64,000 bases of DNA, taken from Catellatospora sp. TT07R-123. Lineage in GTDB: Bacteria; Actinomycetota; Actinomycetes; Mycobacteriales; Micromonosporaceae. Shown piece by piece: positions 35,072 to 44,595 of this stretch. Under the pieces are notes generated by a model, which worked only from the letters and a program-made list of their open reading frames with translations, did no database searches and had not been told where the DNA came from. The stretch is from assembly GCF_018327705.1 (NCBI RefSeq), contig NZ_BNEM01000002.1:1426001-1490000 (forward strand), in the 5' to 3' direction. Both the position numbers and the translations under genes were made by a program. Numbering within the stretch: the first letter of the stretch is position 1; each line of letters begins with the position of its first letter.

Positions 35072-36178
35072 TCAGGCCGCTGTCGCCGGGTGGGCGACGC
35101 GGGCCGCCCGCTCGGCGGCCAGGCCGAGCCCGACCAGGTATGCCCGCCGCTCGCCCCGCTCCACCAGCAGCACTCCGGCGATGAACACCAGCAGCGGGGC
35201 GCCGAGCAGGAACACCCACTGGCCCGCCTCAAGCAGCACGGGCGGGTGGAAGCGCACCGTGGAGACCAGGAACCCGTTGAACACGGGCGGCACCGCGATC
35301 AGGATGAGCAGCAGCGGAGCCGCCAGCACCAGCAGGCGGCGGCGCAGCGGCGCGGGGATGCCCACCAGGGTCACCAGCAGCAGCGCGAGCCCGCCGAGCG
35401 GCTCGAACACCATCGAGATCACGCCGCGTACGCCGAAGTCGCCGTACATGCCGGACACGTTGCGGCCGCCCCAGGCGCCGTAGCCGACGACCCCCTCGGG
35501 CAGCCGGTGCACCTCGGCGAGGAGCACCTCGACGGCGGGCAGGACAGCCAGCACCAGCAGCGCCAGCACGGCCGCCGTGGTGCGCGACCGGCCGAGCACG
35601 TCCTGCCCGCGGACGCCGCCCCGGGCGGCCAGCACCAGTGCCAGGGCCGCGCTGCCCGCGAACACCAGCGACGGCCACCGCTCGACGAGCGTCTCCGGCT
35701 CGCTGAGGTACCGCCCGAACACCGCGGCCGCCTGGCAGCCCGCGACCCCGAGCGCGAGCACGGGTGCCAGCAGGCGGACGCGGGTGAACGCGGCGGCGAC
35801 CACCAGCGCCCAGCCCGCCGTCAGCACCCACTGACCCAGGGTGAGCCTCAGCGGCTGGTCGATGATGTGCCACCAGAGGAACGGGCCGTCGCCCAGGGCG
35901 CGCAGCTGCACGGTCAGCAGCACCATCGACGCCAGCAGACCGTACGCCGCGGCGGCCGCGTGCCAGCGCTGGTCGGGGGCCGGGCCACCGCGACCGCCCA
36001 GCCGCAGCCAGAGGGCGCACAGCACGAGATTCGCCGCCTCGCTCAGCCGCGGGAGGCGCTGCCCCGGCCGGGCCCCGGCCAGCAGCACGCCCAGCATCTC
36101 GTCCTGGTATTCGTGCCGGTGGGCGGCCGGGAACAGGGCCAGCAGCCGTTCGTACTGCCGTTCCAGCGAGGTGCTCAT
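35072..36178 (-). CDS. Multi-pass membrane protein, PadR-linked
   Basis: 368 residues. MSTSLERQYERLLALFPAAHRHEYQDEMLGVLL is the short cytoplasmic start common to actinomycete membrane proteins encoded after a PadR gene (the LLxLxPxxxRxxYxxEM pattern of permease-associated proteins), followed by about ten hydrophobic helices. It overlaps the PadR gene by 4 bp. Likely an efflux-linked or stress-linked membrane protein; function unknown. Confidence 0.8.
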   Translation of the reverse strand: MSTSLERQYERLLALFPAAHRHEYQDEMLGVLLAGARPGQRLPRLSEAANLVLCALWLRLGGRGGPAPDQRWHAAAAAYGLLASMVLLTVQLRALGDGPFLWWHIIDQPLRLTLGQWVLTAGWALVVAAAFTRVRLLAPVLALGVAGCQAAAVFGRYLSEPETLVERWPSLVFAGSAALALVLAARGGVRGQDVLGRSRTTAAVLALLVLAVLPAVEVLLAEVHRLPEGVVGYGAWGGRNVSGMYGDFGVRGVISMVFEPLGGLALLLVTLVGIPAPLRRRLLVLAAPLLLILIAVPPVFNGFLVSTVRFHPPVLLEAGQWVFLLGAPLLVFIAGVLLVERGERRAYLVGLGLAAERAARVAHPATAA

Positions 36179-36522
36179 GCCGCACCCGCCTGCGGGCGCA
36201 GCGAGAGCGCGGCCAGCCGTCCGGCCGCCGCGTCGGCGTTGCGGCGCAGGCGCTGCGCCTCCCCGGTGAGCCGCTGCTGCCCGGCCCCCGTGAGCCGGTA
36301 GTAGCGGCGCAGCCGGGACTGCACGATCTCCTCCCGGTCGACCTCGATGAGGCCGCCGGAGCGCAGCCGGTCCAGCACCGAGTAGAGCGTGCCGGCGTGC
36401 AGGCGCACCTGCCCGCCGGAGATTTCGCGTACGTCTTCGATCACCGCGTACCCGTGTTTCGGCTCGGCCGCCAGGGCCGTGAGGATCAGAAACGCGGGCT
36501 CGCCCAGAGGTAGGTCAGCCAT
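36175..36522 (-). CDS. PadR-family transcriptional regulator
   Basis: 115 residues from MADLPLGEPAFLILTALAAEPKHGYAVIEDV; an in-frame upstream start at 36546 would add eight residues. Winged helix with VRLHAGTLYSVLDRLRSGGLIEVDREE and LRRYYRLTGAGQQRL. PadR proteins repress nearby transporter operons. It leads a two-gene operon with the membrane protein. Confidence 0.92.
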   Translation of the reverse strand: MADLPLGEPAFLILTALAAEPKHGYAVIEDVREISGGQVRLHAGTLYSVLDRLRSGGLIEVDREEIVQSRLRRYYRLTGAGQQRLTGEAQRLRRNADAAAGRLAALSLRPQAGAA

Positions 36523-36628
36523 GCGCGAAGCATATACGTCTTCCAAACATATTCAACCGCAAGGAATCTGCGGCCGCACCGTCGCGCTTGGACCATTACG
36601 GGTCTCTATATGGCATGGAAATTCCTTC

Positions 36629-36646
36629 ATGGTACCGTGGTGCCAT
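36629..36646. promoter_or_regulatory. 18-bp palindrome overlapping lipoprotein start (ATGGTAC-N4-GTGCCAT)
   Basis: ATGGTAC, CGTG, GTGCCAT; the last bases include the ATG start codon of the lipoprotein gene. The same architecture, ATGGAAC, TAAG, GTACCAT, overlaps the start of the TetR gene at 38382. A shared operator for that TetR protein is the simplest reading. Confidence 0.55.
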
Positions 36647-37697
36647 GAAGCCTCGTCATCGTCTGCTGCCCCTGGTGGCGACCGCGCTGCTGCTGGCGGG
36701 CGGGTGCTCCGCAGCGGGCTCACCTCAGCCGCCCGCCACCGGCACGCCCGCCACCGGGCTGCCGGCGTCCTGCCTGGACGCGCGGACCGTCGGGGACGCG
36801 GTCGGGTTCGCGGTGCATGTCGAACCCGCCACGGTCAAACAGACCGCCGACGCCGTGAACTGCACGTTCCTCGCCGACGATCAGGGAGCCAGGCCGGGCG
36901 CCAACGTCAGCCTCCTGGTCGCCCCCGCCCGGTTCGCCGAGCGGGCGCTGGCCGACCTCACCGCCGAGGCCGGGCGAGCCGGCACCACCGCGACCGCCGT
37001 CCCGGTCGGACACGGGCTGGCGTACGAGTCCGCCCAGCGCACGGCCGCCGCCACGGTGGTGGGCGACCGGCTCATCGGGGTCACCATCGACGGCATGGGC
37101 CTGTCCGACCCGAGCGCGGCCCAGGGCGCCGTCCTGGTCCTGCTCGCGAAGATCGCCGCGACGACCGGAGCCTTCGGCTCGACCCCGCCGTCCGCAGGTT
37201 CGCCGTCCGCTCCGGCCTCGCCGGCCGCTCACCCCAAGCCGTCGCCGAAGGCCCGGACCAGCGCGTCGCCGACGCACCGGTCCGGCAGGGCGGACGGCGG
37301 CCTGGTGTTCGACCCGTTCGACGTCGTACGGTGCACCTGGGTGCCGCGGTTGTTCGTGGACCTGTCCGGGCACGCCCGGCCCGGCGTCGACGTCCGGATC
37401 CCGCTGTGGGCCACCCGGCTGACCTCGGACGTGAGCCTGGCGATCCGCGCCGAGCTCAACGGCTCCTCCTACCGCGACACCGCGACCGCGACGGTCCAGC
37501 CGCCCGAGTGGCGCGGCTCGGTACACGTCTCCCTGCCGCCCCCGGACACAGGCGACTTCATCAGCGTCGCCATCCAGCTCGACGCCGACAGCGCCCTCGC
37601 GAACTCGACCTCCCAGAACACCCGCCGCACCGTCGAAGGCTCACTCCCCACCCCGAGGCCGTCAGGCGAGCAGTCCTTCGCCTGTACCCCGACCTGA
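36645..37697 (+). CDS. Putative lipoprotein with Ser/Pro linker
   Basis: 350 residues from MKPRHRLLPLVATALLLAGGC, with lipobox LAGGC. Residues 22-180 form a globular domain (DARTVGDAVGFAVHVEPATV, VNCTFLADDQGAR, LIGVTIDGMGLSD), followed by a Ser/Pro/Ala linker with TSASPTH and a C-terminal beta domain (about 225-350; VDLSGHARPGVDVRIPLWA, GSVHVSLPPPDTGDFISVAIQLD). Domain families not recognised. The start codon lies inside a palindrome resembling the one at the TetR gene. Confidence 0.75.
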   Translation: MKPRHRLLPLVATALLLAGGCSAAGSPQPPATGTPATGLPASCLDARTVGDAVGFAVHVEPATVKQTADAVNCTFLADDQGARPGANVSLLVAPARFAERALADLTAEAGRAGTTATAVPVGHGLAYESAQRTAAATVVGDRLIGVTIDGMGLSDPSAAQGAVLVLLAKIAATTGAFGSTPPSAGSPSAPASPAAHPKPSPKARTSASPTHRSGRADGGLVFDPFDVVRCTWVPRLFVDLSGHARPGVDVRIPLWATRLTSDVSLAIRAELNGSSYRDTATATVQPPEWRGSVHVSLPPPDTGDFISVAIQLDADSALANSTSQNTRRTVEGSLPTPRPSGEQSFACTPT

Positions 37698-37837
37698 TCC
37701 CGGCGCACGCGACGACCTCGCGCCGGGCGTCACACCACATACGGTGTGGCCACATCGTGGAAGGTGTAGCCACGCAACACATCCCCCGGCCAGAAGGCGC
37801 GAAGGCGCCGCGACCACACCCTCCGGCATGCGGGCAA

Positions 37838-37902
37838 ATGATCGCCGCCTGCGGTCACCAGGTTGCGCTGAACCGCGCGGGATGACCGCAGGCGGCGATC
37901 AT
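37838..37902. repeat. 65-bp palindromic element, family 2, copy 1
   Basis: Perfect 20-bp arms ATGATCGCCGCCTGCGGTCA and TGACCGCAGGCGGCGATCAT around a 25-bp spacer. A related 65-bp copy lies at 48729-48793. The surrounding 37698-37992 has no gene; downstream of the element is a G-rich stretch with short GTGGGTGGAGCGCG direct repeats. Confidence 0.85.
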
Positions 37903-37992
37903 GCCGCGCGGCCGGAGCGCGGGACGCGGCGGTGGGTGGAGCGCGGTGGTGGGTGGAGCGCGGTGGTGTGGGTGGGTGGGTGCGGGGGCGGG

Positions 37993-38337
37993 TTACGCGG
38001 TGGGGCCGAGGGCGCCGGTGAGGGCCGGGGCGGGGGCGGGTTCCTTGAGCTCGACGAAGATCGTGTGGGTGTCGGTGGCGCCGATGTTCTCGCCCACGTG
38101 CTCCTGGGCGGACACCCAGCGCGCCTGCCCCGCGGGCAGGTCCACCTCGACCTCGCGGCCGCCGGAGGCGACCCTGCGTCGGAACGCGCTGAGCGTGTAC
38201 ATCACGCTGTCGGGGTGACGGTGCGGATGGGTCCGGTCGCCGGGTCGGTCGCGGTACTCCAGCACCCGTACCCGGTCGTTCTCGAAGATGACGGTGTAGA
38301 ACTCCGGGTCGGTGACGGCCGGGTCGTGCTCGCTCAT
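37993..38337 (-). CDS. Cupin-domain protein
   Basis: 114 residues. Cupin motif 1: RVLEYRDRPGDRTHPHRHPDSVMYTL (G-x5-HxH...). The second motif is weak. A single small beta-barrel cupin binds a metal through the histidines; functions range from isomerase to dioxygenase. Divergent from the TetR gene, whose palindrome lies 29 bp upstream of this ATG, so it is a likely target of that regulator. Confidence 0.82.
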   Translation of the reverse strand: MSEHDPAVTDPEFYTVIFENDRVRVLEYRDRPGDRTHPHRHPDSVMYTLSAFRRRVASGGREVEVDLPAGQARWVSAQEHVGENIGATDTHTIFVELKEPAPAPALTGALGPTA

Positions 38338-38365
38338 GGGCGCTTCCGCTCTGCGAAGCCTGTAG

Positions 38366-38383
38366 ATGGAACTAAGGTACCAT
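38366..38383. promoter_or_regulatory. 18-bp palindrome at cupin/TetR divergent promoter
   Basis: ATGGAAC, TAAG, GTACCAT with the last two bases being the start of the TetR ATG codon. Six of seven arm positions are symmetric, and it matches the palindrome at 36629-36646 in arms and spacer length. A TetR autoregulatory site is inferred. Confidence 0.6.
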
Positions 38384-38984
38384 GATGATGATGTCGATTC
38401 CATATGAGGCGACCGGGCGGGCCAACCAGAAGGCCCGCACCCGGCAGGCGCTGGTGGAGGCGGCCCGGCGGCTGCTCGCCGAAGGGCATACGCCGCAGGT
38501 GGAGGACGCGGCCGAGGCGGCGGGGATCTCCCGCACCACCGCCTACCGCTACTTCGCCAACCAGCGCACGCTGTTGCAGGCCGCCCACCCCGACATCTCG
38601 CCGATGACCCTGCTCGGCCCGGACGCACCGGCCGCGCTGCCCGCCCGGCTGGACGCGTTCGTCGAGGCGTTCTGCGACTACAACTTCACCTGGCAGCACC
38701 AGCTGCGCGCGGCGCTGCGGCTGGCGCTGGAACCCGGCGCGGCCCGGCCGACCCTGCGCCAGGGCCGCGCCGTCGCCTGGGTCGAGGACGCCCTGCAACC
38801 GCTGGCCAGGACCCACCCGCAGGTGGACATCCACGAGCTGGCGGTGGCGATCCGGTCCGCGACCGGCATCGAGACGCTGATCTGGCTGACCGACATCGCC
38901 GGATACGACCGCGCGCAGGCCACCCGGACCGTCCACCAGACCGCCCGCGCCCTGCTGTCCGCCGCGATGTCCCAGCCCCGCTGA
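38382..38984 (+). CDS. TetR-family transcriptional regulator
   Basis: 200 residues; the first four codons are ATG repeats, so the exact start is ambiguous by up to nine bases. TetR HTH: KARTRQALVEAARRLLAEGHTPQVEDAAEAAGISRTTAYRYFANQRTLLQAA. The C-terminal ligand domain is ordinary. Likely controls the divergent cupin gene and perhaps the lipoprotein gene at 36645 via the shared palindrome. Confidence 0.92.
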   Translation: MMMMSIPYEATGRANQKARTRQALVEAARRLLAEGHTPQVEDAAEAAGISRTTAYRYFANQRTLLQAAHPDISPMTLLGPDAPAALPARLDAFVEAFCDYNFTWQHQLRAALRLALEPGAARPTLRQGRAVAWVEDALQPLARTHPQVDIHELAVAIRSATGIETLIWLTDIAGYDRAQATRTVHQTARALLSAAMSQPR

Positions 38985-39036
38985 CCCGGTCCCGCCCACG
39001 GGGCAGAGCGGGGCGCACCCCCATTTTTCTCCCGTC

Positions 39037-39219
39037 CTCGGGTCAGGGCGCGGCACACCCTGCACTTTCCTCCCGCCCTCGGGTCAGGGCGCGGCACACC
39101 CTGCACTTTCCTCCCGCCCTCGGGTCAGGGCGGGGCTCATCGTGCACTTTCGGGGAAACTGCACGAATCCGGGTCGTGATTGCTGCACTTTCCGGGAAAG
39201 TGCAGCAATCACGACCCGG
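39037..39219. repeat. 41-bp tandem repeat followed by nested hairpins (family 1 variant)
   Basis: A unit beginning CTCGGGTCAGGGCG repeats with a 41-bp period at 39037, 39078 and 39119 (the third is partial). Then GTGCACTTTC-GGG-GAAACTGCAC forms a hairpin at 39142-39164, and 39169-39219 is a perfect inverted repeat with 24-bp arms and a 3-base loop. The GTGCACTTTCGGGGAAA core relates it to the 64-bp elements at 23175 and 54826. It fills the gap between convergent TetR and fadB-like genes and could end transcription from both. Confidence 0.85.
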
Positions 39220-39275
39220 GGCGACCCGAGCGACCTGGGGCGACGCGAGGCGGCCCGAGGGCGACGCGGGGTTTG

Positions 39276-41354
39276 TCAGGGGCGGAAGCGGGTGCCGTAG
39301 CGGTCGGCCAGTTCGGCCGCGCGGGCGGCGAAGTCGGCGTGCTGGGCGGCGAAGCGCAGTACGCCGCCGGTCCAGGCCGGATAGCCGATACCGAGGATGG
39401 AGCCGATGTTGCCGTCCGCCTCGGACCGCAGCACCCCCTCGTCGAGGCAGCGGCGCGACTCGATCGCCTCCACGAACAGCATCCGGTCCTTGATGTCGGC
39501 CAGCGGCGCGGCCCGCCCGGCGTCGGTCGCATACGCGGCCAGCCCCGGCCACAGCCGCGCCCGGCGCCCGTCGGCGTACTCGTAGAAGCCCGCGCCGCCG
39601 ACGCGGCCGGGGCGCTGGTGCTCGTCGACGAGGGCGTCGATCAGCGCGTGCGCGGGCACGTCGGTGCGCGCCTGCCCCGCCGCCTGGGCCTGGCGGCGGA
39701 TGCGCTGCATCAGGGTCAGGGTCACCTCGTCGGCCAGAGCCAGCGGCCCGGTCGGGTAGCCCGCCTGGAGCGCCGCGTGCTCGATCGAGGCGGGCGGCAC
39801 GCCCTCGGCGACCATGGTGATCGCCTCCTCGATGAACGTGCCGATGACCCGGCTGGTGAAGAAGCCGCGGCTGTCGTTGACCACGATCGGCGTCTTGCCG
39901 ATCAGGCGGCCGAGGTCGAACGCGCGCGCGATCGCCGCGTCGCTCGTCTGCTGCCCGACCACGATCTCCAGCAGCGGCATCTTGTCGACGGGCGAGAAGA
40001 AGTGCATGCCGACGACGTCGCCCGGCCGGTCCAGCGGCGCCGCGATCTGGGTGATGGGCAGGGTGGACGTGTTCGAGGCGAGCAGCGCCCCCTCCCCCAC
40101 GACCGCGCTCACCTCGGCCAGCACCCGGTGCTTGAGGGCTAGGTCCTCGAAGACGGCCTCGATGACGACGTCGCAGCCGGCCAGGTCGGCGACATCGGCG
40201 GTGGGCGTGATCCGGTCCAGCAGCGCGGCGGCCCGGTCCGGGCTCAGCCGTCCCTTCGCGACCTGCCCGGCGACGAGCTTCTCGCTGTAGCCGCGCCCCT
40301 TGGCCGCCGCCTCCGGGGTCATGTCCTTGAGCAGCACGTCGAGCCCGGCCTTGGCGCAGACGTACGCGATGGCGGCGCCCATCATGCCCGCGCCGAGCAC
40401 CGCCACCCGCGCGGCGGCGGTCGGCGGCAGCGGCGGCCGGTTGGCACCGGAGTTGACCGTTTTCAGGTCGAAGAACAGCGCGCCGATCATGTTCTTGGCG
40501 ATCTGCCCGGTCAGCAGGCTCACCAGGTACCGGGTCTCGACGGCGGTGGCGGTGTCGACGTCGACGAGCGCGCCCTCCACCGCGGCGGCGAGGATGGCCT
40601 CGGGCGCGGGCAGGCTCGCCCCCTTGAGCTGCTTGCGCAGGTTCGCCGCGTACGCCGGGAGCTGCGCGGCGACCTTGGGGTCGGCCGGGCCGCCGCCGGG
40701 GATGCGGAACCCCTTGCGGTCCCAGGGCTGGACGGCGTCGGGGTTGGCCGCGATCCAGGCGCGGGCCGCGGCGAGCATCTCGTCGGCGGTGGCCACGACC
40801 TCGTCGGCGAGCCCGGCGTCCTTGGCGTCGGCGGGGCGGAACTGGCGGCCGCTGAGCAGCACGTTCAGCAGGGCCGGGGCCAGGCCGAGCATGCGTACGG
40901 TGCGGGTGACGCCGCCCGCGCTGGGCAGCAGCCCGAGGGTGACCTCGGGCAGGCCCAGGCGGCAGCCTTTGGCGTCGAGGACGACGCGGTGGTGGCAGGC
41001 CAGGGCGATCTCCAGGCCGCCGCCGAGCGCCGACCCGTTGACGGCGGCGACGACGGGTCGGCCCAGCTTCTCCAGGCGGCGCAGGTCGTGCTTGATCCGG
41101 TTGACCATCTCGGTCAGCGCGGGCGCGTCCTCGGGTCGGGCCCGGACCATCAGGTCCAGGTCGCCGCCCGCGAAGAAGGTGGACTTGGCGCTGGTCACGA
41201 TCACGCCGGTGATGCGGTCGCGCTCGGCTTCGAGGCGGTCGACGGCGGCGCCCATCGCGGTGACGTACCGGTCGTTCATGGTGTTGGCGGACTGTGCCGG
41301 GTCGTCCATCGTCAGCGTGACGACGCCGTCGGCGTCCAGGTCGTACGAGATCAC
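39276..41354 (-). CDS. fadB: Fatty acid oxidation multifunctional protein (enoyl-CoA hydratase/3-hydroxyacyl-CoA dehydrogenase)
   Basis: 692 residues, GTG start. The N-terminal crotonase domain (about 1-200: [47 protein letters not shown]) is followed by a Rossmann dehydrogenase ([41 protein letters not shown]) and the C-terminal 3HCDH domains. It hydrates enoyl-CoA and oxidises the hydroxyacyl-CoA with NAD+. Lies 11 bp after the fadA-like gene; together with the acyl-CoA dehydrogenase it makes a complete beta-oxidation set in one operon. Confidence 0.93.
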   Translation of the reverse strand: MISYDLDADGVVTLTMDDPAQSANTMNDRYVTAMGAAVDRLEAERDRITGVIVTSAKSTFFAGGDLDLMVRARPEDAPALTEMVNRIKHDLRRLEKLGRPVVAAVNGSALGGGLEIALACHHRVVLDAKGCRLGLPEVTLGLLPSAGGVTRTVRMLGLAPALLNVLLSGRQFRPADAKDAGLADEVVATADEMLAAARAWIAANPDAVQPWDRKGFRIPGGGPADPKVAAQLPAYAANLRKQLKGASLPAPEAILAAAVEGALVDVDTATAVETRYLVSLLTGQIAKNMIGALFFDLKTVNSGANRPPLPPTAAARVAVLGAGMMGAAIAYVCAKAGLDVLLKDMTPEAAAKGRGYSEKLVAGQVAKGRLSPDRAAALLDRITPTADVADLAGCDVVIEAVFEDLALKHRVLAEVSAVVGEGALLASNTSTLPITQIAAPLDRPGDVVGMHFFSPVDKMPLLEIVVGQQTSDAAIARAFDLGRLIGKTPIVVNDSRGFFTSRVIGTFIEEAITMVAEGVPPASIEHAALQAGYPTGPLALADEVTLTLMQRIRRQAQAAGQARTDVPAHALIDALVDEHQRPGRVGGAGFYEYADGRRARLWPGLAAYATDAGRAAPLADIKDRMLFVEAIESRRCLDEGVLRSEADGNIGSILGIGYPAWTGGVLRFAAQHADFAARAAELADRYGTRFRP

Positions 41355-41365
41355 GGGTCCGCCTC

Positions 41366-42580
41366 TCAGCAGCGCTCGATGATGGTGGCGACGCCCATGC
41401 CGTCGCCGATGCACAGGGTGATCAGTCCGCGGCGCGCGTCGCGCCGCTCCAGCTCGTCCAGCACCGTGCCGACCAGCATGGCCCCGGTGGCACCCAGTGG
41501 ATGGCCCAGCGCGATGGCGCCGCCGTTGACGTTGACCCGCTCGGGGTCGAGGTCGAGGTCCTTGCGGTAGCGCAGCACGGCGGCGGCGAACGCCTCGTTC
41601 ATCTCCCACAGGTCGATGTCGTCGGCGGTCAGGCCCGCGGTGGCCAGGGCCTTGCGGCTGGCCGGGGCGGGGCCGGTGAGCATCAGCGTCGGGTCGGCGC
41701 CGCTGACGCCGACCGAGGCGATCCGGGCGCGCGGGGTCAGGCCCAGTTCGCGGCCGACCTGCTCGGAGCCGACGAGCACCAGCGCGGCGCCGTCGACGAT
41801 GCCGGAGGAGTTCCCGGCGGTGTGCACGTGCTCGATCGACTCCAGCCAGTGGTACTGCCGCAGCGCGACGGCGTCGAAGCCGCCCGCGTCGCCGACCGCC
41901 GCGAACGAGGCCGGGAGGGCGCCCAGCCCCGCCATGGTGCTGCCGGGGCGCAGGTGCTCGTCGTGGTCGAGGATCAGGACGCCGTTGCGGTCGCGCACCG
42001 GCACGACCGACCGGTCGAACCAGCCTGCCGCCTGGGCGTGCGCGGCCCGCTGCTGGGAGCTCAGGGCGTACGAGTCGACGTCGTCGCGGCTGAAGCCCTC
42101 GATGGTCGCGATCAGGTCGGCGCTGATGCCCTGCGGGATGAACGAGGTGGTCAGCGCGGTCTCGGGGTCCATCGCCCAGGCGCCGCCGTCGGAGCCCATC
42201 GGCACCCGCGACATCGACTCGACGCCGCCCGCGATGATCAGGTGCTCCCAGCCGGAGCGGACGCGCTGCGCGGCGATGTTGACCGCCTCCAGCCCCGAGG
42301 CGCAGAACCGGTCGAGCTGCACGCCGCCGACGTGGTCGGGCAGCCCGGCGGCGAGCGCGGCGGCCTTGGGCAGCACCCCGCCCTGCTCGCCGACCGGGGT
42401 GACGATGCCGAGCAGCAGGTCCTCGATGCGCTCGGGGTCGAGGGCGGGGTTGCGCTCGCGCAGGGCGTCGATCAGGCCGGTGACCAGGGTGATCGGCTTG
42501 ACGCCGTGCAGCGAGCCGGTGGCGCGGCCGCGGCCGCGCGGGGTGCGTACGGCGTCGTAGACGAAAGCTTCAGAGGGCAC
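41366..42580 (-). CDS. fadA: Acetyl-CoA acyltransferase (thiolase)
   Basis: 404 residues, GTG start, overlapping the dehydrogenase gene by 11 bp. Full catalytic set: nucleophile cysteine in [30 protein letters not shown] with the active-site histidine, and the terminal CIGDGMG with the second cysteine. Contrasts with the cysteine-less thiolase-fold protein at 759-1865. Cleaves 3-oxoacyl-CoA at the end of each beta-oxidation turn; with methyl-branched chains it releases propionyl-CoA. Confidence 0.93.
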   Translation of the reverse strand: MPSEAFVYDAVRTPRGRGRATGSLHGVKPITLVTGLIDALRERNPALDPERIEDLLLGIVTPVGEQGGVLPKAAALAAGLPDHVGGVQLDRFCASGLEAVNIAAQRVRSGWEHLIIAGGVESMSRVPMGSDGGAWAMDPETALTTSFIPQGISADLIATIEGFSRDDVDSYALSSQQRAAHAQAAGWFDRSVVPVRDRNGVLILDHDEHLRPGSTMAGLGALPASFAAVGDAGGFDAVALRQYHWLESIEHVHTAGNSSGIVDGAALVLVGSEQVGRELGLTPRARIASVGVSGADPTLMLTGPAPASRKALATAGLTADDIDLWEMNEAFAAAVLRYRKDLDLDPERVNVNGGAIALGHPLGATGAMLVGTVLDELERRDARRGLITLCIGDGMGVATIIERC

Positions 42581-43739
42581 GGGCCAGCAGCTCCTTCATG
42601 ATCTCGTTCGTGCCGCCGTAGATCTTCTGCGCGCGGGCGTCGGCGTACATGCGGGCGATCGGGTACTCGGTCATGTAGCCGTATCCGCCGAACAGCTGGA
42701 GGCAGCGGTCGATGACGGTGCACTGCGACTCGGTCAGGTGGAACTTGGCCATCGCCGCGGTGGGCAGGTCGAGGCTGCCGTCGAGGTGGCGCCGCACGCA
42801 GTCGTCCAGGAACGTCCGCCCGGTGCGGACCAGGGCGGCGCACTCGGCCAGCGTGAACCGGGTGTTCTGCTGGGCGAGCAGCGGCTTGCCGAACGCGGTG
42901 CGCTCCTTGGTGTACGCCACGGTCAGCTCCAGCGCCCGCTCCATCGCCGCGACCGCGCCCACCGCGATGACCAGCCGCTCCTGCGGGAGCTGCTGCATCA
43001 TCTGGACGAAGCCCAGCCCCGGCTGCCCGCCCAGGACGGCGCTGCCCGGCACGCGCATGCCGTCGAAGAACAGCTCAGCGGTGTCGTTGGCCTGCAACCC
43101 GATCTTGTGCAGGGTGCGGCCGCGCCGGAAGCCGGGCGGATCGTCGCGCAGGTCGCAGACGAGCAGCGAGATGCCGGAGGCGCCCTGCTCGCGGTCGGTC
43201 TTGACGGCCAGCAGCAGCAGGTCGGCGAGCTCTCCGTTGGTGATGAACGTCTTGGCGCCGTGGATGACCAGGTCGTCGCCGTCGGCCTGCGCCCAGGTGC
43301 GCATCGACTGGAGGTCCGACCCGCCGGACGGCTCGGTCATCGCGATCGCGCCGACCAGCTCGCCGCCGCACAGGCCGGGCAGGTAGGCGCGTTTCTGCTC
43401 CTCGGTGCCGTACGCGGCCAGGTAGCCGGTGACGATGCCGCTGTGCACGGCCAGCCCGAGGCTGACGTCCCCGGAGTACGTCTGCTGTTCGAACAGGACG
43501 GTCTCGTGGCTGAAGTCGCCGCCGCCCCCGCCGTACTGCTCGGGCACGGACAGGCCGAGCAGGCCGAGGGCACCGGCGCGGCGGTAGAGCTCGCGGTCGG
43601 TGTGCCCCTGCGCGGCGAACTCCTCCGCCCGGGGCGTCACCTCCCGGCTGAAGAACGTGGCGACCGTCTCGGCGAGCGCGTCGTGGTCGGCGCCACGCCA
43701 GCCGGACCGGTAACCGTCGAGCCCAGGGATTGCGGGCAT
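42570..43739 (-). CDS. Acyl-CoA dehydrogenase
   Basis: 389 residues from [14 protein letters not shown] with AGGAGG in front; an upstream in-frame start would run into the operator. ACAD motifs: [53 protein letters not shown] and the C-terminal [36 protein letters not shown]. It carries FAD and gives 2-enoyl-CoA. A TetR-type operator lies 37 bp upstream. Leads fadA and fadB and is 16 bp after the hydrolase gene. Confidence 0.93.
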   Translation of the reverse strand: MPAIPGLDGYRSGWRGADHDALAETVATFFSREVTPRAEEFAAQGHTDRELYRRAGALGLLGLSVPEQYGGGGGDFSHETVLFEQQTYSGDVSLGLAVHSGIVTGYLAAYGTEEQKRAYLPGLCGGELVGAIAMTEPSGGSDLQSMRTWAQADGDDLVIHGAKTFITNGELADLLLLAVKTDREQGASGISLLVCDLRDDPPGFRRGRTLHKIGLQANDTAELFFDGMRVPGSAVLGGQPGLGFVQMMQQLPQERLVIAVGAVAAMERALELTVAYTKERTAFGKPLLAQQNTRFTLAECAALVRTGRTFLDDCVRRHLDGSLDLPTAAMAKFHLTESQCTVIDRCLQLFGGYGYMTEYPIARMYADARAQKIYGGTNEIMKELLARAL

Positions 43740-43755
43740 GGGACCTCCTGACGTC

Positions 43756-44544
43756 TCAGCTAGCTTCACGAGTTGTTGGCAGGCTGTCAATAGCGGTCTC
43801 CGCGATCAGCCGCGCGCACGTGCCGGGATCGTCGCCGAACGGCAGGTGACCGCAGCCGGGCAGGCGCACGTGGCGTGCCGACGGCAGCGCCGCGGCGGCG
43901 CGGCGGGCCTGGCGTACCGGCAGGACCAGGTCGCGGCCGCCCCACGCCACCGTCACCGGGATCCGGTCCAGCGCACCGGGATCGCCGAACCGGTGCCCGG
44001 CGAACGCCGCCCGCGCGGCGGCGAAGCCGGGCGCGGCCGCCAGCGCGCGGGCGTCGGCCAGCCCCTCGCCGGGATCGACCTGCCCGGGACGGCCGTAGAA
44101 CAGGCCGAACAGGACGGACCGGCCCAGACCCGTGGCCGCCAGGCGCGGCAGCGACGGCCCGAGCCCGCGGGCCGCGACCCGGCCGGCGGTGACCGAGGCC
44201 TGGCACCAGCGGCGGCCCAGCGGCCCCCAGAATCCGATGGGGGCGAACGCGGTCACCGACCGGGCGAGGCCGCGCCGTCCCAGCTCCAGGGCGACCCCGC
44301 CGCCCAGCGAGCTGCCGACCGCATGGAACGGCCGCCCGGCCAGCGCGGCGACCGCGTCGGCGAACGCGGCCACGTCGGCGCGCGGCGCGACCGGCGAGTC
44401 CCCGAAGCCGGGCAGGTCGACGGCGAGCACCTCGTACCGCGACTCCAGTGCGGGCAGGACGGGCCGCCACAGGCGCCAGGTGCCACCGAGGCCGTGTACC
44501 AGGACCAGCAGCTCGCCCGAGCCGCCGCGATGATGCGAGAGCAT
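43756..44544 (-). CDS. Alpha/beta hydrolase (esterase-like)
   Basis: 262 residues. LLVLVHGLGGTWRLWRPVL (oxyanion), AVGSSLGGGVAL (nucleophile Ser in GSSLGG), VTVAWGGRDLVLP (Asp) and LPGCGHLPFGDDP (His): complete triad. No signal peptide. Its promoter at 44545-44595 holds a TetR-type operator shared with the divergent GMC oxidase, and a second copy lies inside its 3' end. An intracellular esterase could split the ester made by the Baeyer-Villiger enzyme of the same regulon; inference. Confidence 0.87.
   Translation of the reverse strand: MLSHHRGGSGELLVLVHGLGGTWRLWRPVLPALESRYEVLAVDLPGFGDSPVAPRADVAAFADAVAALAGRPFHAVGSSLGGGVALELGRRGLARSVTAFAPIGFWGPLGRRWCQASVTAGRVAARGLGPSLPRLAATGLGRSVLFGLFYGRPGQVDPGEGLADARALAAAPGFAAARAAFAGHRFGDPGALDRIPVTVAWGGRDLVLPVRQARRAAAALPSARHVRLPGCGHLPFGDDPGTCARLIAETAIDSLPTTREAS
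43776..43790. promoter_or_regulatory. TetR-type operator site A (acyl-CoA dehydrogenase)
   Basis: TTGGCAGGCTGTCAA, a 15-bp palindrome, within the last codons of the upstream hydrolase gene and 37 bp before the dehydrogenase ATG. Same pattern as three further sites in 44.5-49.9 kb. Confidence 0.75.
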
Positions 44545-44560
44545 CAGCCCACCGTAGTTG

Positions 44561-44575
44561 TTGACAGGCCGTCAA
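44561..44575. promoter_or_regulatory. TetR-type operator site B (hydrolase/GMC oxidase divergent promoter)
   Basis: TTGACAGGCCGTCAA between the divergent hydrolase (start 44544) and GMC oxidase (start 44596) genes. As the GMC oxidase is followed closely by the TetR gene, this site would also control the regulator. Confidence 0.78.
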
Positions 44576-44595
44576 CGACAGGGCACGGTTTCGGC

